Origin: Solirubrobacterales bacterium
Lineage (GTDB): Bacteria; Actinomycetota; Thermoleophilia; Solirubrobacterales; 70-9
Direction of reading: 5' to 3'
Assembly: GCA_020438355.1 (NCBI GenBank)
Contig: JAGQUT010000012.1
Location: forward strand, 1 to 54,461
DNA: 54,461 bases
Made by a program: the position numbers and the translations under genes
Part shown: in pieces, positions 40,530 to 49,609 of the stretch
Position numbering within the stretch: the stretch's first letter is position 1
Layout: each line of letters begins with the position of its first letter
Notes under the pieces: model-generated
Databases searched by the model: none
Told to the model about the DNA's origin: nothing
The model's input: the letters and a program-made list of their open reading frames with translations, nothing else

Positions 40530-41267
40530 TCAGTCGTTCGAACCTGTTTTCACCGCGACGGAACTGCCGTTGCCGGTTTCGACCAGATAGCTCTCGCCCG
40601 GGCCCAGGGGCGCAGGCGGCACCGCGGCGCCGGTGATCACGACATCGCCAGCCTTGAACGAATCACCAGCGAGATCGACCTGATCCGCCAGAGAGGCGAC
40701 GACCTGGCCAAGGTCGCCGATCACTTCCCGCGGATCGTTCCAAGGGCCCTCGGAGTCATTTGCGGTGACCCTGACCCGGACCTCGGGAAGGCTGTCGGGC
40801 TCCACTTCAAAGAACTCCCCGATGATCACGTGGCGGTGGAAAATGTTGCCGGCGAGAATGTCCTCGACGCTTTCGATCGAACCGAGATCCACCAGTTCGA
40901 TCGATGCGGCCACCGCCCCGATAGCCCTGGCTCCATCCTCAGCCGAAGCCCCGGGACCCAGATCTGTCACAAGGCGCACGGCCACCTCGGGCTCGATTAG
41001 CGGCATTCCCCAGCTGCCGACATCGACCTCTTCGCCCGAGCCGAGGCAGGTTGCCGTGGTCAGGAAACCGGCCAGCGGCTGGACTATCCCCAGCGCCTCA
41101 CGGGCACCTTCGGTTCCGAACCCCGATTTCCAGCCCAGCCGATCGCCCTGCTGGAGGTGCGATTCCCGAAGCGTCTGCTGCCGGCCCATTCCCTTGATCA
41201 CTCTCTCGTCGTTGCGGTTCACGCCCGCAAGTGAATCAGACGATGACTGCCACAGACCCGGGCTCAA
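40530..41267 (-). CDS. 2-keto-4-pentenoate hydratase/fumarylacetoacetase-fold protein
   Basis: 245 aa. MhpD-like pattern: GDRLGWKSGFGTEGAREALGI, then SWGMPLIEPEVAVRLVTDLGPG (the metal-binding Glu block) and SIELVD, ending with GDVVITGAAVPPAPLGPGESYLVE. Family enzymes hydrate 2-hydroxydienoates in aromatic-compound breakdown, or decarboxylate related acids. Start uncertain (TTG at 41267 or GTG at 41222). No dioxygenase nearby, so the pathway is unclear. It overlaps the flavoprotein gene by 4 nt. Confidence 0.8.
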   Translation of the reverse strand: MSPGLWQSSSDSLAGVNRNDERVIKGMGRQQTLRESHLQQGDRLGWKSGFGTEGAREALGIVQPLAGFLTTATCLGSGEEVDVGSWGMPLIEPEVAVRLVTDLGPGASAEDGARAIGAVAASIELVDLGSIESVEDILAGNIFHRHVIIGEFFEVEPDSLPEVRVRVTANDSEGPWNDPREVIGDLGQVVASLADQVDLAGDSFKAGDVVITGAAVPPAPLGPGESYLVETGNGSSVAVKTGSND

Positions 41268-42241
41268 GCGAGAGATTCGAGCGCGGACCGGCAGGAGAGG
41301 AGTGATGCCTCGGTGCCGTCGGCCTCTCCGGCGAGGAACGCATCACCGCACACTCTGACGTTCACCCCGTCTGCAACGGTTTCAAAGTACGGCTGTGAAA
41401 CGGTCCCGGCGCCGTTCGCATATCGCCACTTCATGAGCTGGACCATCCCGGCGGGTATGAAGCCGGTCAGGGGTTCGATCAGGTCGAGTGCGGTCGCGAC
41501 GATCTCGCCTTCGCTTGCCTCGAAGAGATCCCGGCTCTGTTCGGGAGAGAACCGGAAACTGATTCCCGGTTTGACGTCATCGAACTTCATGTAGTCCCTT
41601 ATGACGGTTCCTCCTCCGGTGGGAGCCGTCTGGACGGCGGGACCTTCCGGCAATCGAGCCGGATCGACCCTGACCATGGCGACGATCGCTTCCCGGTAGG
41701 GAGGCTCTTCGATTTCGGGCCAGTCTGGGGTCAGGGCAGCCAGGAGTTCAAGTGCCTGGGGAATCGGGGCCGTAAGGATCAGGTTCTGAACTACCCGCAG
41801 GCTCGTGGTCATCTCGCCCTGCTCGACGGTCAGGCGAAGACTTCCGCTCTCCGGCTCGATCGAGGTCACCTTCGCCGCGTTTCGAACGTTCAGGTCCATG
41901 GCCAGATGTTTGCCCAGGGCCGAGATCCCTGCCGGCGAGTACCAGGCGTCGTTCTCACCGTCGAATCTCTCCATTTGCCGAAGCATGCCGGCAGCCTCAC
42001 CACGGCTGATCAGTTCGCGGGTCAGCGGCCCTTTGTCCGTCAGGAAGGGCAAGCCGTGGTCGAATCTGGAGTCGGCGAAGCGCCTGGTTGCTGCCCGTCC
42101 CCCCGGAGTCCGGCCCTTGTCCACCACCAGATATTCGGCGCCGGAGGCCTCAAGGCTGGCGGCGATCGAGAGGCCCCCGAAGCCCGAACCAATCACACAG
42201 GTCTCGACTGATTGAGGGGGTGGGAGCGGTTCGGCGGTCAC
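41264..42241 (-). CDS. FAD-dependent amine-oxidase-like (renalase-like) flavoprotein
   Basis: 325 aa from GTG at 42241. N-terminal FAD-binding CVIGSGFGGLSIAASLEASGAEYLVVDKGRTPGGRAATRR (residues 14-53), and a C-terminal VRVCGDAFLAGEADGTEASLLSCRSALE, the second FAD block of the family. Relatives oxidise amines or reduced nicotinamide isomers. It overlaps the hydratase-like gene by 4 nt and follows the HxlR gene by 22 nt. Confidence 0.85.
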   Translation of the reverse strand: MTAEPLPPPQSVETCVIGSGFGGLSIAASLEASGAEYLVVDKGRTPGGRAATRRFADSRFDHGLPFLTDKGPLTRELISRGEAAGMLRQMERFDGENDAWYSPAGISALGKHLAMDLNVRNAAKVTSIEPESGSLRLTVEQGEMTTSLRVVQNLILTAPIPQALELLAALTPDWPEIEEPPYREAIVAMVRVDPARLPEGPAVQTAPTGGGTVIRDYMKFDDVKPGISFRFSPEQSRDLFEASEGEIVATALDLIEPLTGFIPAGMVQLMKWRYANGAGTVSQPYFETVADGVNVRVCGDAFLAGEADGTEASLLSCRSALESLA

Positions 42242-42263
42242 GCCCGGGATTCTCCCGGTTTGC

Positions 42264-42941
42264 TCAGGTGCCAGCCGGCTGGACTGCCTCTACCGGGATG
42301 CGGAAGGTCTCCAGGAGGGTGGCGAGCCTTGGCCTGTCTCCCCCGACTTCATTCGAAACCTCGTCGAGCGTGGTTTCTCCGATCGAGACCATCAGAAAGT
42401 CTTCAAGCTCGATTTCCAGGTGGGCGTCCGGGGTGACCTGCGGCAAGCCGTCCCGGAGTTCCGATCTGCCTTCTTTTACTTCCAGCCAGAAGTCTTCGTC
42501 CCCCACCGAGAACGCGTAGATGCCATCGGGGGCGGGGCGAGGGTCACGGTCCATGGTCGCCAGCATCGTCATTGCTGCCCACGATGCCCGCGTGGTGAGG
42601 TCGGGACGTTCGTTGATCGGCGGCATCAGGCCGAGACCCCAGAGGGCGAGATCTTCGAGGATGGGCTGGAGGCCACGGCCCCGTTCGGTCAGCGAGTAGG
42701 CGGTGGTGGAAGCCGGGGGAGGCAGTTCAACTTTCTGCGCGATGCCCGCCTCCTCCAGGGTCTTGAGCCGGCTGGACAGCAGATTGGTCCCGATGCCGTC
42801 CAGGGCGTCCATCAGGTCCTTGAAGCGCTTCGGCCCCCGGGTCAGCTCGCGAATGACCAGCAGGGTCCAGCGTTCGCCAAGAAGGTCGAGGGAAAGGGCA
42901 AGTCCGCAGCGTTGGCCGTATGTGCGTTGAGGAGTTGTCAT
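42264..42941 (-). CDS. HxlR-family transcriptional regulator with SCP2-like C-terminus
   Basis: 225 aa. Winged helix-turn-helix of the HxlR type: CGLALSLDLLGERWTLLVIRELTRGPKRFKDLMDALDGIGTNLLSSRLKTLEEAGI (about 12-70). The C-terminal ~110 residues include FSVGDEDFWLEVKEGRSELRDGL, like a sterol-carrier (SCP2) domain that may bind a hydrophobic ligand. It overlaps the exporter gene by 4 nt, with the exporter first in the transcript. It probably controls the exporter through the palindromes at 44502-44538. Confidence 0.88.
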   Translation of the reverse strand: MTTPQRTYGQRCGLALSLDLLGERWTLLVIRELTRGPKRFKDLMDALDGIGTNLLSSRLKTLEEAGIAQKVELPPPASTTAYSLTERGRGLQPILEDLALWGLGLMPPINERPDLTTRASWAAMTMLATMDRDPRPAPDGIYAFSVGDEDFWLEVKEGRSELRDGLPQVTPDAHLEIELEDFLMVSIGETTLDEVSNEVGGDRPRLATLLETFRIPVEAVQPAGT

Positions 42942-44506
42942 CTCGTTGCCACCGACACTTCATCAACCGGTGCGGCGGCCTGGCCGGATCCGGGGTCCGT
43001 TTCCTCCTGTGGGTGGGCGGGAAGTACGGCGAAACAGAAGATCGCGCCCAGGGCGCAGACTCCGGCTGCTACCAGGCAACCGGCCTGCATGCCGTCAAAG
43101 AATCCAGTCGAGGCGACACTCTGGAGCGTCGAGCTTGCCTGGGTGGCTCCGGCGGCAGCCAGCCGCTCGGCAGCGATCAGGGCTCCGCCGATCGATTCCT
43201 CGGCCGGCTGGAGGGCGGCGTCCGGGATCTGCCTGACCGCTCCTTCAATGAAGGCCTCTTTGTAGAGGGACGCGAAGACGCTGCCGATCACGGCAACGCC
43301 CAGGGTTGCTCCCAGTTCCCGCGTTGCGTCATTGACCGCCGATCCGATCCCTGCCTTGGCGTTGCTTACGGCGCCCATGATGGATTCGGTTGCGGGCGCG
43401 CTGGTCAGGCCCATGCCGGAGCCGAGCACCACCATCTGTCCTGCAATCTCCAGGTAGCTGGTCTCAACGCTTACGGTCGAGATCCACGCGTAAGCAATCG
43501 TCAGCAGCACGAGCCCGCCGCCGACCACGAACTTGGTCCCGAAGCGAACTGCCAGCTGGGTGCCGATGATCGAGGAGATCGCAACCGAGGTTGCCACCGG
43601 AAGCAGTCTCAATCCGGTTTCAAGGGGCCCGTAGTCGAGCAGGAACTGGAAGTACTGCGTGACAAGGAAGATGAATCCGGCGAGGGCGAAGAAGGAGACG
43701 GTCACCGAGACGGAGGCGGCAGAGAACCTCAGGTTGCGGAAGATGTTCACGTCCAGCATCGGCGAGGACACTCTTCGTTCCCAGAGGACAAAGGCCGCCA
43801 TCGCGATCGCACCTCCAGCGAAAAGCAACAGCGTCTGGGTCGAGAGCCAGCCCGCATCGGGTGCCTCGATCAGCGCGTAGACGATCAGTCCGACCATCGC
43901 GGTTGAAAGGCCGAGCCCGGGAAAATCGAGGCGGGGTGCCTCCGGGTCTCGGGAATCAGGGACGAAGGCGGCGACCAGTGCGATCGCGACGATCGCCACC
44001 GGAACCTTGGCGAGGAATGTTGCCGGCCATGAGAAGGTCTCGAGAAGGGCACCGCCGACGATCGGGCCGAGTGCGATTGCGATGCCGGTGCTGGCACCCC
44101 AGAGCCCGATCGCCCGCGCCCTCTCGCCCCGTTCGGTGAAGACGTTGGTGATTATCGAAAGGGTGGTGGGGAAGATGATCGCGGCGCCCACTCCCATGAT
44201 CGCCCGGGTGGCGATCAGGGCGGAGGTGTCCTGCGCGATGGCGCCTGCAGCGTTTCCGATGCCATACACGCAGAGGCCGACTATCAGGGTTCGACGACGC
44301 CCGAAACGGTCTCCGAGACTTCCGGCGGCAAGCACCAGTGCGGCGAAGGTGAGTGTGTATGCGTCGACGATCCACTGCAGTTCCCTGGTGGTCGCCCCGA
44401 GGTCGACGACCAGGGTCGGGAGCGTGACGTTGACGAGAGTCACGTCGAGGTTGACTGCGAATGCGCAGAGGCAGAGGGTCGCGAGGATTACCGGTCGTCG
44501 ATTCAT
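42938..44506 (-). CDS. DHA2-family (14-TM) MFS drug exporter
   Basis: 522 aa with about 14 helices. DHA2 features: N-terminal LDVTLVNVTLPTL (helix-1 motif D1), LGDRFGRRRTLIVG (motif A), RAIMGVGAAIIFPTTLSII (motif B), and GIAIALGPIVGGALLE (motif C, typical of exporters). Such pumps export drugs, dyes or own metabolites by H+ antiport. First gene of a unit with hxlR; its start codon is inside a palindrome. Confidence 0.92.
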   Translation of the reverse strand: MNRRPVILATLCLCAFAVNLDVTLVNVTLPTLVVDLGATTRELQWIVDAYTLTFAALVLAAGSLGDRFGRRRTLIVGLCVYGIGNAAGAIAQDTSALIATRAIMGVGAAIIFPTTLSIITNVFTERGERARAIGLWGASTGIAIALGPIVGGALLETFSWPATFLAKVPVAIVAIALVAAFVPDSRDPEAPRLDFPGLGLSTAMVGLIVYALIEAPDAGWLSTQTLLLFAGGAIAMAAFVLWERRVSSPMLDVNIFRNLRFSAASVSVTVSFFALAGFIFLVTQYFQFLLDYGPLETGLRLLPVATSVAISSIIGTQLAVRFGTKFVVGGGLVLLTIAYAWISTVSVETSYLEIAGQMVVLGSGMGLTSAPATESIMGAVSNAKAGIGSAVNDATRELGATLGVAVIGSVFASLYKEAFIEGAVRQIPDAALQPAEESIGGALIAAERLAAAGATQASSTLQSVASTGFFDGMQAGCLVAAGVCALGAIFCFAVLPAHPQEETDPGSGQAAAPVDEVSVATR

Positions 44507-44538
44507 ACTTGAAAAACATATAGCACTTCAAATATGAA
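44502..44538. promoter_or_regulatory. Tandem TTCA-N4-TGAA operators between exporter and heliorhodopsin
   Basis: Two identical-format 12-bp palindromes, TTCATACTTGAA at 44502-44513 and TTCAAATATGAA at 44527-44538, centre-to-centre distance 25 bp. The first overlaps the exporter start codon; the second is 34 nt before the heliorhodopsin start. The whole segment is strikingly AT-rich. The obvious candidate binder is the HxlR protein encoded with the exporter, as an inference. Confidence 0.7.
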
Positions 44539-44571
44539 AAGCAAGTTAGCGCCCCGGATAACCTTCCGGCC

Positions 44572-45321
44572 ATGTCAGTTTCCGGCCTCAGAAAGCTGAA
44601 CATCTTCGCGACGGTTTTCTTTGTTGCCCAGGTGGTGGTCCTTCTGATCGTCGCCAAGCCGGCATCGCTGCCGGTCACCGGCCAGTTCCTGGTCGGACCG
44701 CCAGGGGCCGGCGAGTACGGAAGCACCGAGCTGTTCAGCCTCCGGATCGACCTTCTCGTGGCCCTGTTCCTCGCTCTTGCGGCGATAGATCACCTGCTCG
44801 TCGCCACGATTGGTCGCGGCTGGTACGAGCGGAACATCTCCGAGGGGCGCAATCCGGCGCGCTGGTACGAGTACTCGATCAGCGCTTCGGTGATGATCGT
44901 CCTGATCGCCATGCTCTCTGGCGTCAGCGATGCGGTCGCACTCCTCGCGATCTTCGGGGTGAATGCATCGATGATCCTCTTCGGTCTGGCGATGGAAAGG
45001 GCGAACGCCGGGCGAGAAGAGGTGGACTGGGCCCCGTTCGTCTACGGGTGTATCGCCGGGGCCGTGCCGTGGATCGCGATCGTGATTCAGTTCATCCTTT
45101 CCGGCTCCAATGCCGACGGGGTACCCGGCTTCGTCTATGGAATTTTCGTCACCCTCTTTCTGCTCTTCAACTGCTTTGCCCTCAACATGTGGCTCACCTA
45201 CAGGCGGCGAGGCAGATGGCAGGACCCGCTGTTTGCCGAGAAGGTCTATATCTGGCTGAGCGTCACCGCCAAGACGGCGCTGGCCTGGCAGGTCTACGCG
45301 GGAGCCCTGGCCGGTTCCTGA
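44572..45321 (+). CDS. Heliorhodopsin
   Basis: 249 aa with seven helices. It closely follows the 48C12 heliorhodopsin: VTGQFLVGPPG, RWYEYSISASVMIVLIA, VALLAIFGVNASMILFG, GCIAGAVPWIAIVI, VPGFVYGIFVTLFLLFN and SVTAKTALAWQVYAG. The retinal-binding Lys is K234 and the counterion Glu is E100 (WYEYS). H74 matches 48C12 His80, while the residue at His23 appears to be Phe17. Heliorhodopsins bind retinal, face inside-out relative to type-1 rhodopsins and do not pump ions. No retinal or carotenoid gene is in the window. It is divergent from the DHA2 exporter. Confidence 0.95.
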   Translation: MSVSGLRKLNIFATVFFVAQVVVLLIVAKPASLPVTGQFLVGPPGAGEYGSTELFSLRIDLLVALFLALAAIDHLLVATIGRGWYERNISEGRNPARWYEYSISASVMIVLIAMLSGVSDAVALLAIFGVNASMILFGLAMERANAGREEVDWAPFVYGCIAGAVPWIAIVIQFILSGSNADGVPGFVYGIFVTLFLLFNCFALNMWLTYRRRGRWQDPLFAEKVYIWLSVTAKTALAWQVYAGALAGS

Positions 45322-45426
45322 GCCTCGTTTCAGGGTTCAGGTGCGGTCACGTAGATACCCGACATGTAAATCCGGTAATCTGCGTCGTATGAATAGCGCG
45401 AGCAACACGAAGGGCGTGATCGACTG

Positions 45427-46389
45427 ATGGACGTTCCGTTCTGGGCATGGGCGGCTTTCGTCGCCTTCGTCGCGCTCATGATCTTTCTTGACCTGGCCGT
45501 CCTGCACCGGCACGCCAAGGTGATCGAGTTCCGCGAGGCCGCGTGGATGAGCCTCGGCTGGGTTGCGTTGGCGCTGATCTTCGGCGTAATCGTGTGGATG
45601 ACCGGAGGCGCCGAGTCGGGCGGTGAGTACTTCGCCGGCTACCTGATCGAGAAGGCTCTCTCGGTTGACAACATCTTCGTTTTCGCCCTCATCTTCACCT
45701 ACTTCGCGGTGCCCGCCGAGTACCAGCACAGGGTTCTCGTCTGGGGTGTGATCGGCGCGCTGATCATGAGGGGCATCTTCATCTTCCTCGGGGCCGAGCT
45801 GCTCGAGGCCTGGGATCCGATCGTTTACGTGTTCGCCGCCGTGCTGATCATCACCGGTATCCGGATGGCGACTCACGATAACTCGGAGATGGACCCGTCT
45901 AAGAACGTGATCCTGAGGGCTTTCCGCAGGATGGTGCCAGTCACTGAAAAGTTCCACGGCGCGAAGTTCTGGGTTCGCAAGGAAGAGATCGACCAGTCTG
46001 AAGCTGTCACCGATCGCAGACCTCTGTTCGGCGTCTGGATCGCCACGCCACTCCTCGCAACCGTGGTGATGATCGAGTCCGCTGACCTGGTCTTCGCGAT
46101 CGACTCGATCCCGGCGATCTTCGCGATTACCACCGACACCTTCATCGTCTTCACCTCGAACGCATTCGCCCTGCTGGGCCTTCGGGCTCTCTACTTCATG
46201 CTCTCCGGGGCGATGGAGCGTTTCGTCTACCTCCAGGTAGGGCTGTCGGTAGTTCTCGTGTTCGTCGGCCTCAAGTTCATCTGGGGAGACCTGTTCGGCA
46301 AGGTTCCGATCTGGGTTTCGCTGCCCTTCATAGCGATCGTGGTCGGCGCCTCGATAACTGCGTCACTGCTCAAGACCCGCGAGCGGTGA
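45427..46389 (+). CDS. TerC-family integral membrane protein
   Basis: 320 aa with about nine helices. TerC motifs: LIEKALSVDNIFVFALIFTYF (the acidic EKxLSxDN block), VWGVIGALIMRGIFIFLGAEL, and ATPLLATVVMIESADLVFAIDSIPAIFAIT with the second ESADLVFAxDS block. Relatives such as Alx export manganese or insert membrane proteins. No yybP-ykoY riboswitch is visible upstream. The gene ends 27 nt inside a convergent ORF. It is 105 nt downstream of the heliorhodopsin gene on the same strand. Confidence 0.92.
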   Translation: MDVPFWAWAAFVAFVALMIFLDLAVLHRHAKVIEFREAAWMSLGWVALALIFGVIVWMTGGAESGGEYFAGYLIEKALSVDNIFVFALIFTYFAVPAEYQHRVLVWGVIGALIMRGIFIFLGAELLEAWDPIVYVFAAVLIITGIRMATHDNSEMDPSKNVILRAFRRMVPVTEKFHGAKFWVRKEEIDQSEAVTDRRPLFGVWIATPLLATVVMIESADLVFAIDSIPAIFAITTDTFIVFTSNAFALLGLRALYFMLSGAMERFVYLQVGLSVVLVFVGLKFIWGDLFGKVPIWVSLPFIAIVVGASITASLLKTRER

Positions 46390-46776
46390 GTCGAAACTGA
46401 CATCCCGGCTCTCGGGTCTCGCATCGAAGACGAGCATCCGCGACTCACCGTCCTCGCATACGTCAAGGTCGAACTTTTTCAGGGCGCCACGGGCAGCAGG
46501 GAAGACGGAGAGTCCCCTGTGGTGGATCCGCAGAGGCTTGACGAGGCGGCCGTCGGGGGCGAAGCAGTCGAGATCCGAACGAAGCGCCACCAGGCAACAG
46601 CCGGTGGCGCTCGGGAACCTCTGCCGGAGCTGGTCCTGGATCAGGTCCATCTCCGCCTGCGGATTCTCACCTTCGATGATTCTTGCCTCGATTCCGTAGC
46701 TGCGAAGGGTCGAGAAGGCCAGAAGGAGCCGGTCGAAGGCGGCGGGCATCACGCTCTCTTCGGGAGCGGTGTTCAT
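46363..46776 (-). CDS. Protein of unknown function, last gene of the dab operon
   Basis: 137 aa from ATG at 46776 in a 4-nt overlap with fabI; the longer frame to 46941 is antisense noise. It is soluble: an N-terminal helix (FDRLLLAFSTLRSYGIEAR), then QAEMDLIQDQLRQRFP, a Cys pair at 'TGCCLVALRSDLD', and a final acidic strand region. No known family recognised. Its 3' end overlaps terC by 27 nt convergently. The tight overlap argues it functions with FabI or the operon as a whole. Confidence 0.7.
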   Translation of the reverse strand: MNTAPEESVMPAAFDRLLLAFSTLRSYGIEARIIEGENPQAEMDLIQDQLRQRFPSATGCCLVALRSDLDCFAPDGRLVKPLRIHHRGLSVFPAARGALKKFDLDVCEDGESRMLVFDARPESRDVSFDSPLAGLEQ

Positions 46777-47585
46777 GCGGCACCACCGACCAGCTCTTCG
46801 GCGTCGACTTTCCTCAGGTTGCCGGCCATGGCGTGGTATCCACCGTCCACGTGGACGATTTCGCCGCTGATTGCGCGAGCCATGTCCGAGAAGAGGAAGC
46901 AGGCAACTTCCGCGACGGGGTAAGGGTCCTCGGCATCCCACTTCAGGGGCGACCTGGTCTCCCAGTTTTCGAGGAGTGCGTCGAAGTCCGGAATCCCTCC
47001 GGCGGCACGGGTGTGAAGCGGGCCCGCGGCGATCAGGTTCGACCTGATTCCCAGCGGACCGAGATCGCGGGCCAGGTACCGGTTGACCGATTCGAGGCCG
47101 GCTTTGCAGACGCCCATCCAGTTGTAGACGGGCCAGGCTCCGGCAGCGTCGAAGTCGAGGCCGATGAGAGAGCCCCCGCCATCGGGAGCGAGGTCCCGCA
47201 GGAGCCTGCCCAGGCTGGCGTAGGAGAAGGCGCTCGTATGGAAGGCCAGGCTTACGCTCTCCGGGCCGGCCTCGAAGAAGTCGCCCGCGAGGGCCTCGCG
47301 TGGGGCGAAGGCGATCGCGTGCAGGACCCCGTCGAGGTGTCCGAAATCGGCCGCAAGCCGGTGGCCCAGGGCTTCTATGTCTTCTGCCCTCGTCGCATCG
47401 AGTTCAGCCACGCCGACCTCACCAGGGAGGTGCCGGGCGGCTTCCTCGGTCAGATGCCGGTCGCGCGGAAAGGCGGTCAGCATCACCTGCGCACCCGCCT
47501 CGATCGCCCGTTCGGCGGTCGCGAAGGCGATCGAGTCGTTGTTTACGACGCCGGTAATGAGGAGTCGCTTGTCGTTCAGCATCAT
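46773..47585 (-). CDS. fabI: Enoyl-[acyl-carrier-protein] reductase (FabI/InhA type)
   Basis: 270 aa. SDR fold: [15 protein letters not shown] at the NADH site, [16 protein letters not shown], and the catalytic [39 protein letters not shown] block with the FabI Tyr-Lys pair. The InhA-like spelling fits an actinobacterium. It does the last reduction of fatty-acid elongation (type II). ATGA overlaps with purE upstream and the unknown gene downstream put it in the dab-pur operon. Confidence 0.93.
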   Translation of the reverse strand: MMLNDKRLLITGVVNNDSIAFATAERAIEAGAQVMLTAFPRDRHLTEEAARHLPGEVGVAELDATRAEDIEALGHRLAADFGHLDGVLHAIAFAPREALAGDFFEAGPESVSLAFHTSAFSYASLGRLLRDLAPDGGGSLIGLDFDAAGAWPVYNWMGVCKAGLESVNRYLARDLGPLGIRSNLIAAGPLHTRAAGGIPDFDALLENWETRSPLKWDAEDPYPVAEVACFLFSDMARAISGEIVHVDGGYHAMAGNLRKVDAEELVGGAA

Positions 47586-48112
47586 TTCCTTTCGGGTCCA
47601 CCGGTGCCGGGGAACTTCGCCCGGACTCGCTGGTCCTTTTCCTTGGCTGTTTCAGAGAGTGCTTCCTGTTGCTCGATGAGGGTCCCGGTCAGTTCCGGAT
47701 CACCCATCGCAAGCATGCGCACGGCCAGTAGGCCGGCGTTGCGTCCTGCGTCAATCGCCACCGTGGCCACCGGGACTCCGGAAGGCATCTGGACGATCGA
47801 AAGCAGCGAGTCGAGTCCATCGAGGTCCTTGAGTGAGATCGGAACCCCGATTACCGGCAGGGGAGTGGCCGATGCCACCATGCCTGGCAGGTGGGCTGCC
47901 CCTCCGGCTCCGGCGATGATCACCCGGAGTCCCCGCTCGTGGGCCGTCGAGGCGTACTCGAACATCAACTCCGGTGTCCGGTGTGCCGAAGTGACGCGGA
48001 CCTCCCGGGGGATGCCGAACTCGTCGAGGGCCGCAACGGCTTCCTCCATGATTCGCAGGTCGGAGTCGCTACCCATCACGACGCCTACCAGGGGTGTTTG
48101 CTTGTCGCTCAC
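47582..48112 (-). CDS. purE: N5-carboxyaminoimidazole ribonucleotide mutase (class I PurE)
   Basis: 176 aa from GTG at 48112, in a 4-nt overlap with purK; the longer frame is spurious. Class I signature: [47 protein letters not shown] and [16 protein letters not shown]. It moves the carboxylate of N5-CAIR to C4, completing the carboxylation step begun by PurK with bicarbonate. A C-terminal acidic/basic tail (~20 residues) is extra. Confidence 0.95.
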   Translation of the reverse strand: MSDKQTPLVGVVMGSDSDLRIMEEAVAALDEFGIPREVRVTSAHRTPELMFEYASTAHERGLRVIIAGAGGAAHLPGMVASATPLPVIGVPISLKDLDGLDSLLSIVQMPSGVPVATVAIDAGRNAGLLAVRMLAMGDPELTGTLIEQQEALSETAKEKDQRVRAKFPGTGGPERK

Positions 48113-49284
48113 GGGCGACCTCCTTCCAGTACCCGTGCCGCCATAAGCGCCGCCTTTCTGGTCGGCTCCTGATCCTGGCCGCAGACCGTTACATGGCCAA
48201 GCTTCCGGCCGGGGCGGGGTTCCTTGTCGTAGAGGTGAATCTGGGCACCGGGGATGCCGAGTGCCATTCCCAGGTTCCGGCGTGGGTCTCCACCGGAATG
48301 GCTTCCGACCACGTTCACCGTCACCACGGACGGTGAGACCAGGGAAGGCAGGCCGAGCGGGAGGCCCAGGACGGCCCGAAGATGCTGCTCGAACTGAGAG
48401 GTGACGCAACCTTCCATCGTGTAGTGGCCGGAGTTGTGCGGTCTCAGCGCGAGTTCGTTGACCAGAAGCCCTTCGCTGGTCACGAAGAACTCGACAGCAA
48501 GGATGCCGGTCGCGCCGATGTCCTCGGCGATGTCCGTCGCCATGCCCTGCGCTCTCGCCGCGACGGAAGATGAGACCTTCGCCGGGGCGAGGATCTCCCG
48601 GCACATGGCGTCGCGCTGGACTGTTTCGACGGCCGGGTAAGTGACCCGTTCGCCGTTGGTCGAGCGCACCACGATCACCGCTATCTCCTGAAGGATGTCG
48701 AGGGTGGGCTCGAGGATCAGGCCGTTATCCGGATTCTCGAAGAGGCTTTCGAGTTCGCCCGGTTCCGAGACCTGCCACACGCCCTTGCCGTCGTAGCCTC
48801 CCCTGGCTGCCTTGACCGTGACTGGCAGGCCGTGGTCTTTGGCGAACCGGAGCGCGGCCCCCGAATCGACGGGAGCCTCGAAGGGGGGTAGCGGGTATCC
48901 GAGTTCGTCGAGGCTGATCCTGGCGTGAAGCTTGTCCTGGGCCATCAGCTTGGCGGCCCGGGAGGGTGCCATCCGGATCCCCTCGTTCTCCAGTTGGCTC
49001 AGTATTTCCGGCGGAACACCTTCGTGGTCGAAAGTGAGGACATCGGCACCCTCGGCGAGCCGACGCAGGTCCTCGATCGATTCCGGGCTGCCGATCATGT
49101 GCTCGGCCCCGGCGAGGACCGCGGGATCCCTGTCGCTGGCCGCGAGGACCCTCAGTCTGATGCCGAGCTTGATTGCCGCCTCATGGGTCATCCGGGCGAG
49201 CTGGCCGGCGCCGACCATGGCCACCAGGCTTTTCCCGGTCGAGGCTTCCGGCTTTGCGGTGCTGGTTTCCAGGGTCAGGCTCAT
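48109..49284 (-). CDS. purK: N5-carboxyaminoimidazole ribonucleotide synthase (PurK)
   Basis: 391 aa ATP-grasp enzyme: [14 protein letters not shown] near the N-terminus, [18 protein letters not shown] (ATP-grasp loop), and [32 protein letters not shown] with the metal-binding NE and HNSGH. It uses ATP and bicarbonate to carboxylate AIR, so it is a direct bicarbonate consumer. ATGA overlap with the PII-like gene upstream and GTGA overlap with purE downstream. Confidence 0.95.
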   Translation of the reverse strand: MSLTLETSTAKPEASTGKSLVAMVGAGQLARMTHEAAIKLGIRLRVLAASDRDPAVLAGAEHMIGSPESIEDLRRLAEGADVLTFDHEGVPPEILSQLENEGIRMAPSRAAKLMAQDKLHARISLDELGYPLPPFEAPVDSGAALRFAKDHGLPVTVKAARGGYDGKGVWQVSEPGELESLFENPDNGLILEPTLDILQEIAVIVVRSTNGERVTYPAVETVQRDAMCREILAPAKVSSSVAARAQGMATDIAEDIGATGILAVEFFVTSEGLLVNELALRPHNSGHYTMEGCVTSQFEQHLRAVLGLPLGLPSLVSPSVVTVNVVGSHSGGDPRRNLGMALGIPGAQIHLYDKEPRPGRKLGHVTVCGQDQEPTRKAALMAARVLEGGRP

Positions 49285-49580
49285 TCGAAGTACTCCGGGC
49301 GGCTGACCCAGGTTTCCGTTACGAACATGACCCCGGAAGAGCTTTCGAGGATCGGGCGCAATCCGGCCATCAGTGACTCGATCCGTTCCTCCGGCACGAC
49401 CGTAATCAGCAGCTCCAGAGTGGCCTGTTCGTTGAAGATCAGCCTGCCCTGGTGGTAGCCGCCGTGGCCAAGTCCGGAGACCCCCGAAAGGCTCGTGAAA
49501 CCGGAGGCCCCGTTGGCCCGGAACACCTCCCTTACCGAGTGAGAGTCGGCTCCCTCGACCACGATCTCAACCTTGGTCAT
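49281..49580 (-). CDS. PII-like regulatory protein of the dab operon
   Basis: 99 aa from ATG at 49580; ATGs at 49604, 49625 and 49634 overlap or adjoin the dabA stop and are alternatives. The fold is PII-like: KVEIVVEGADSHSVREVF (first strand and helix), a loop ASGFTSLSGVSGLGHGGYHQGR in the T-loop position, TLELLITVVPEERIESLMAGLRPI and VMFVTETWVSRPEYF. PII-like proteins occur in bicarbonate-transport operons, and the carboxysome-associated CPII senses bicarbonate and adenine nucleotides. It probably modulates DabAB or the operon, inferred from position. Confidence 0.75.
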   Translation of the reverse strand: MTKVEIVVEGADSHSVREVFRANGASGFTSLSGVSGLGHGGYHQGRLIFNEQATLELLITVVPEERIESLMAGLRPILESSSGVMFVTETWVSRPEYFE

Positions 49581-49609
49581 TCTTGAGAGCCCTGCCGTTT
49601 CCATCGTCT

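Noticed and set aside
45322-45426. yybP-ykoY manganese riboswitch before the TerC gene
   Set aside because: The expected conserved loops are not visible in these 105 nt.
48113-48604. Long N-terminal extension of PurE
   Set aside because: It is antisense noise inside purK; PurE starts at the GTG in the 4-nt overlap.
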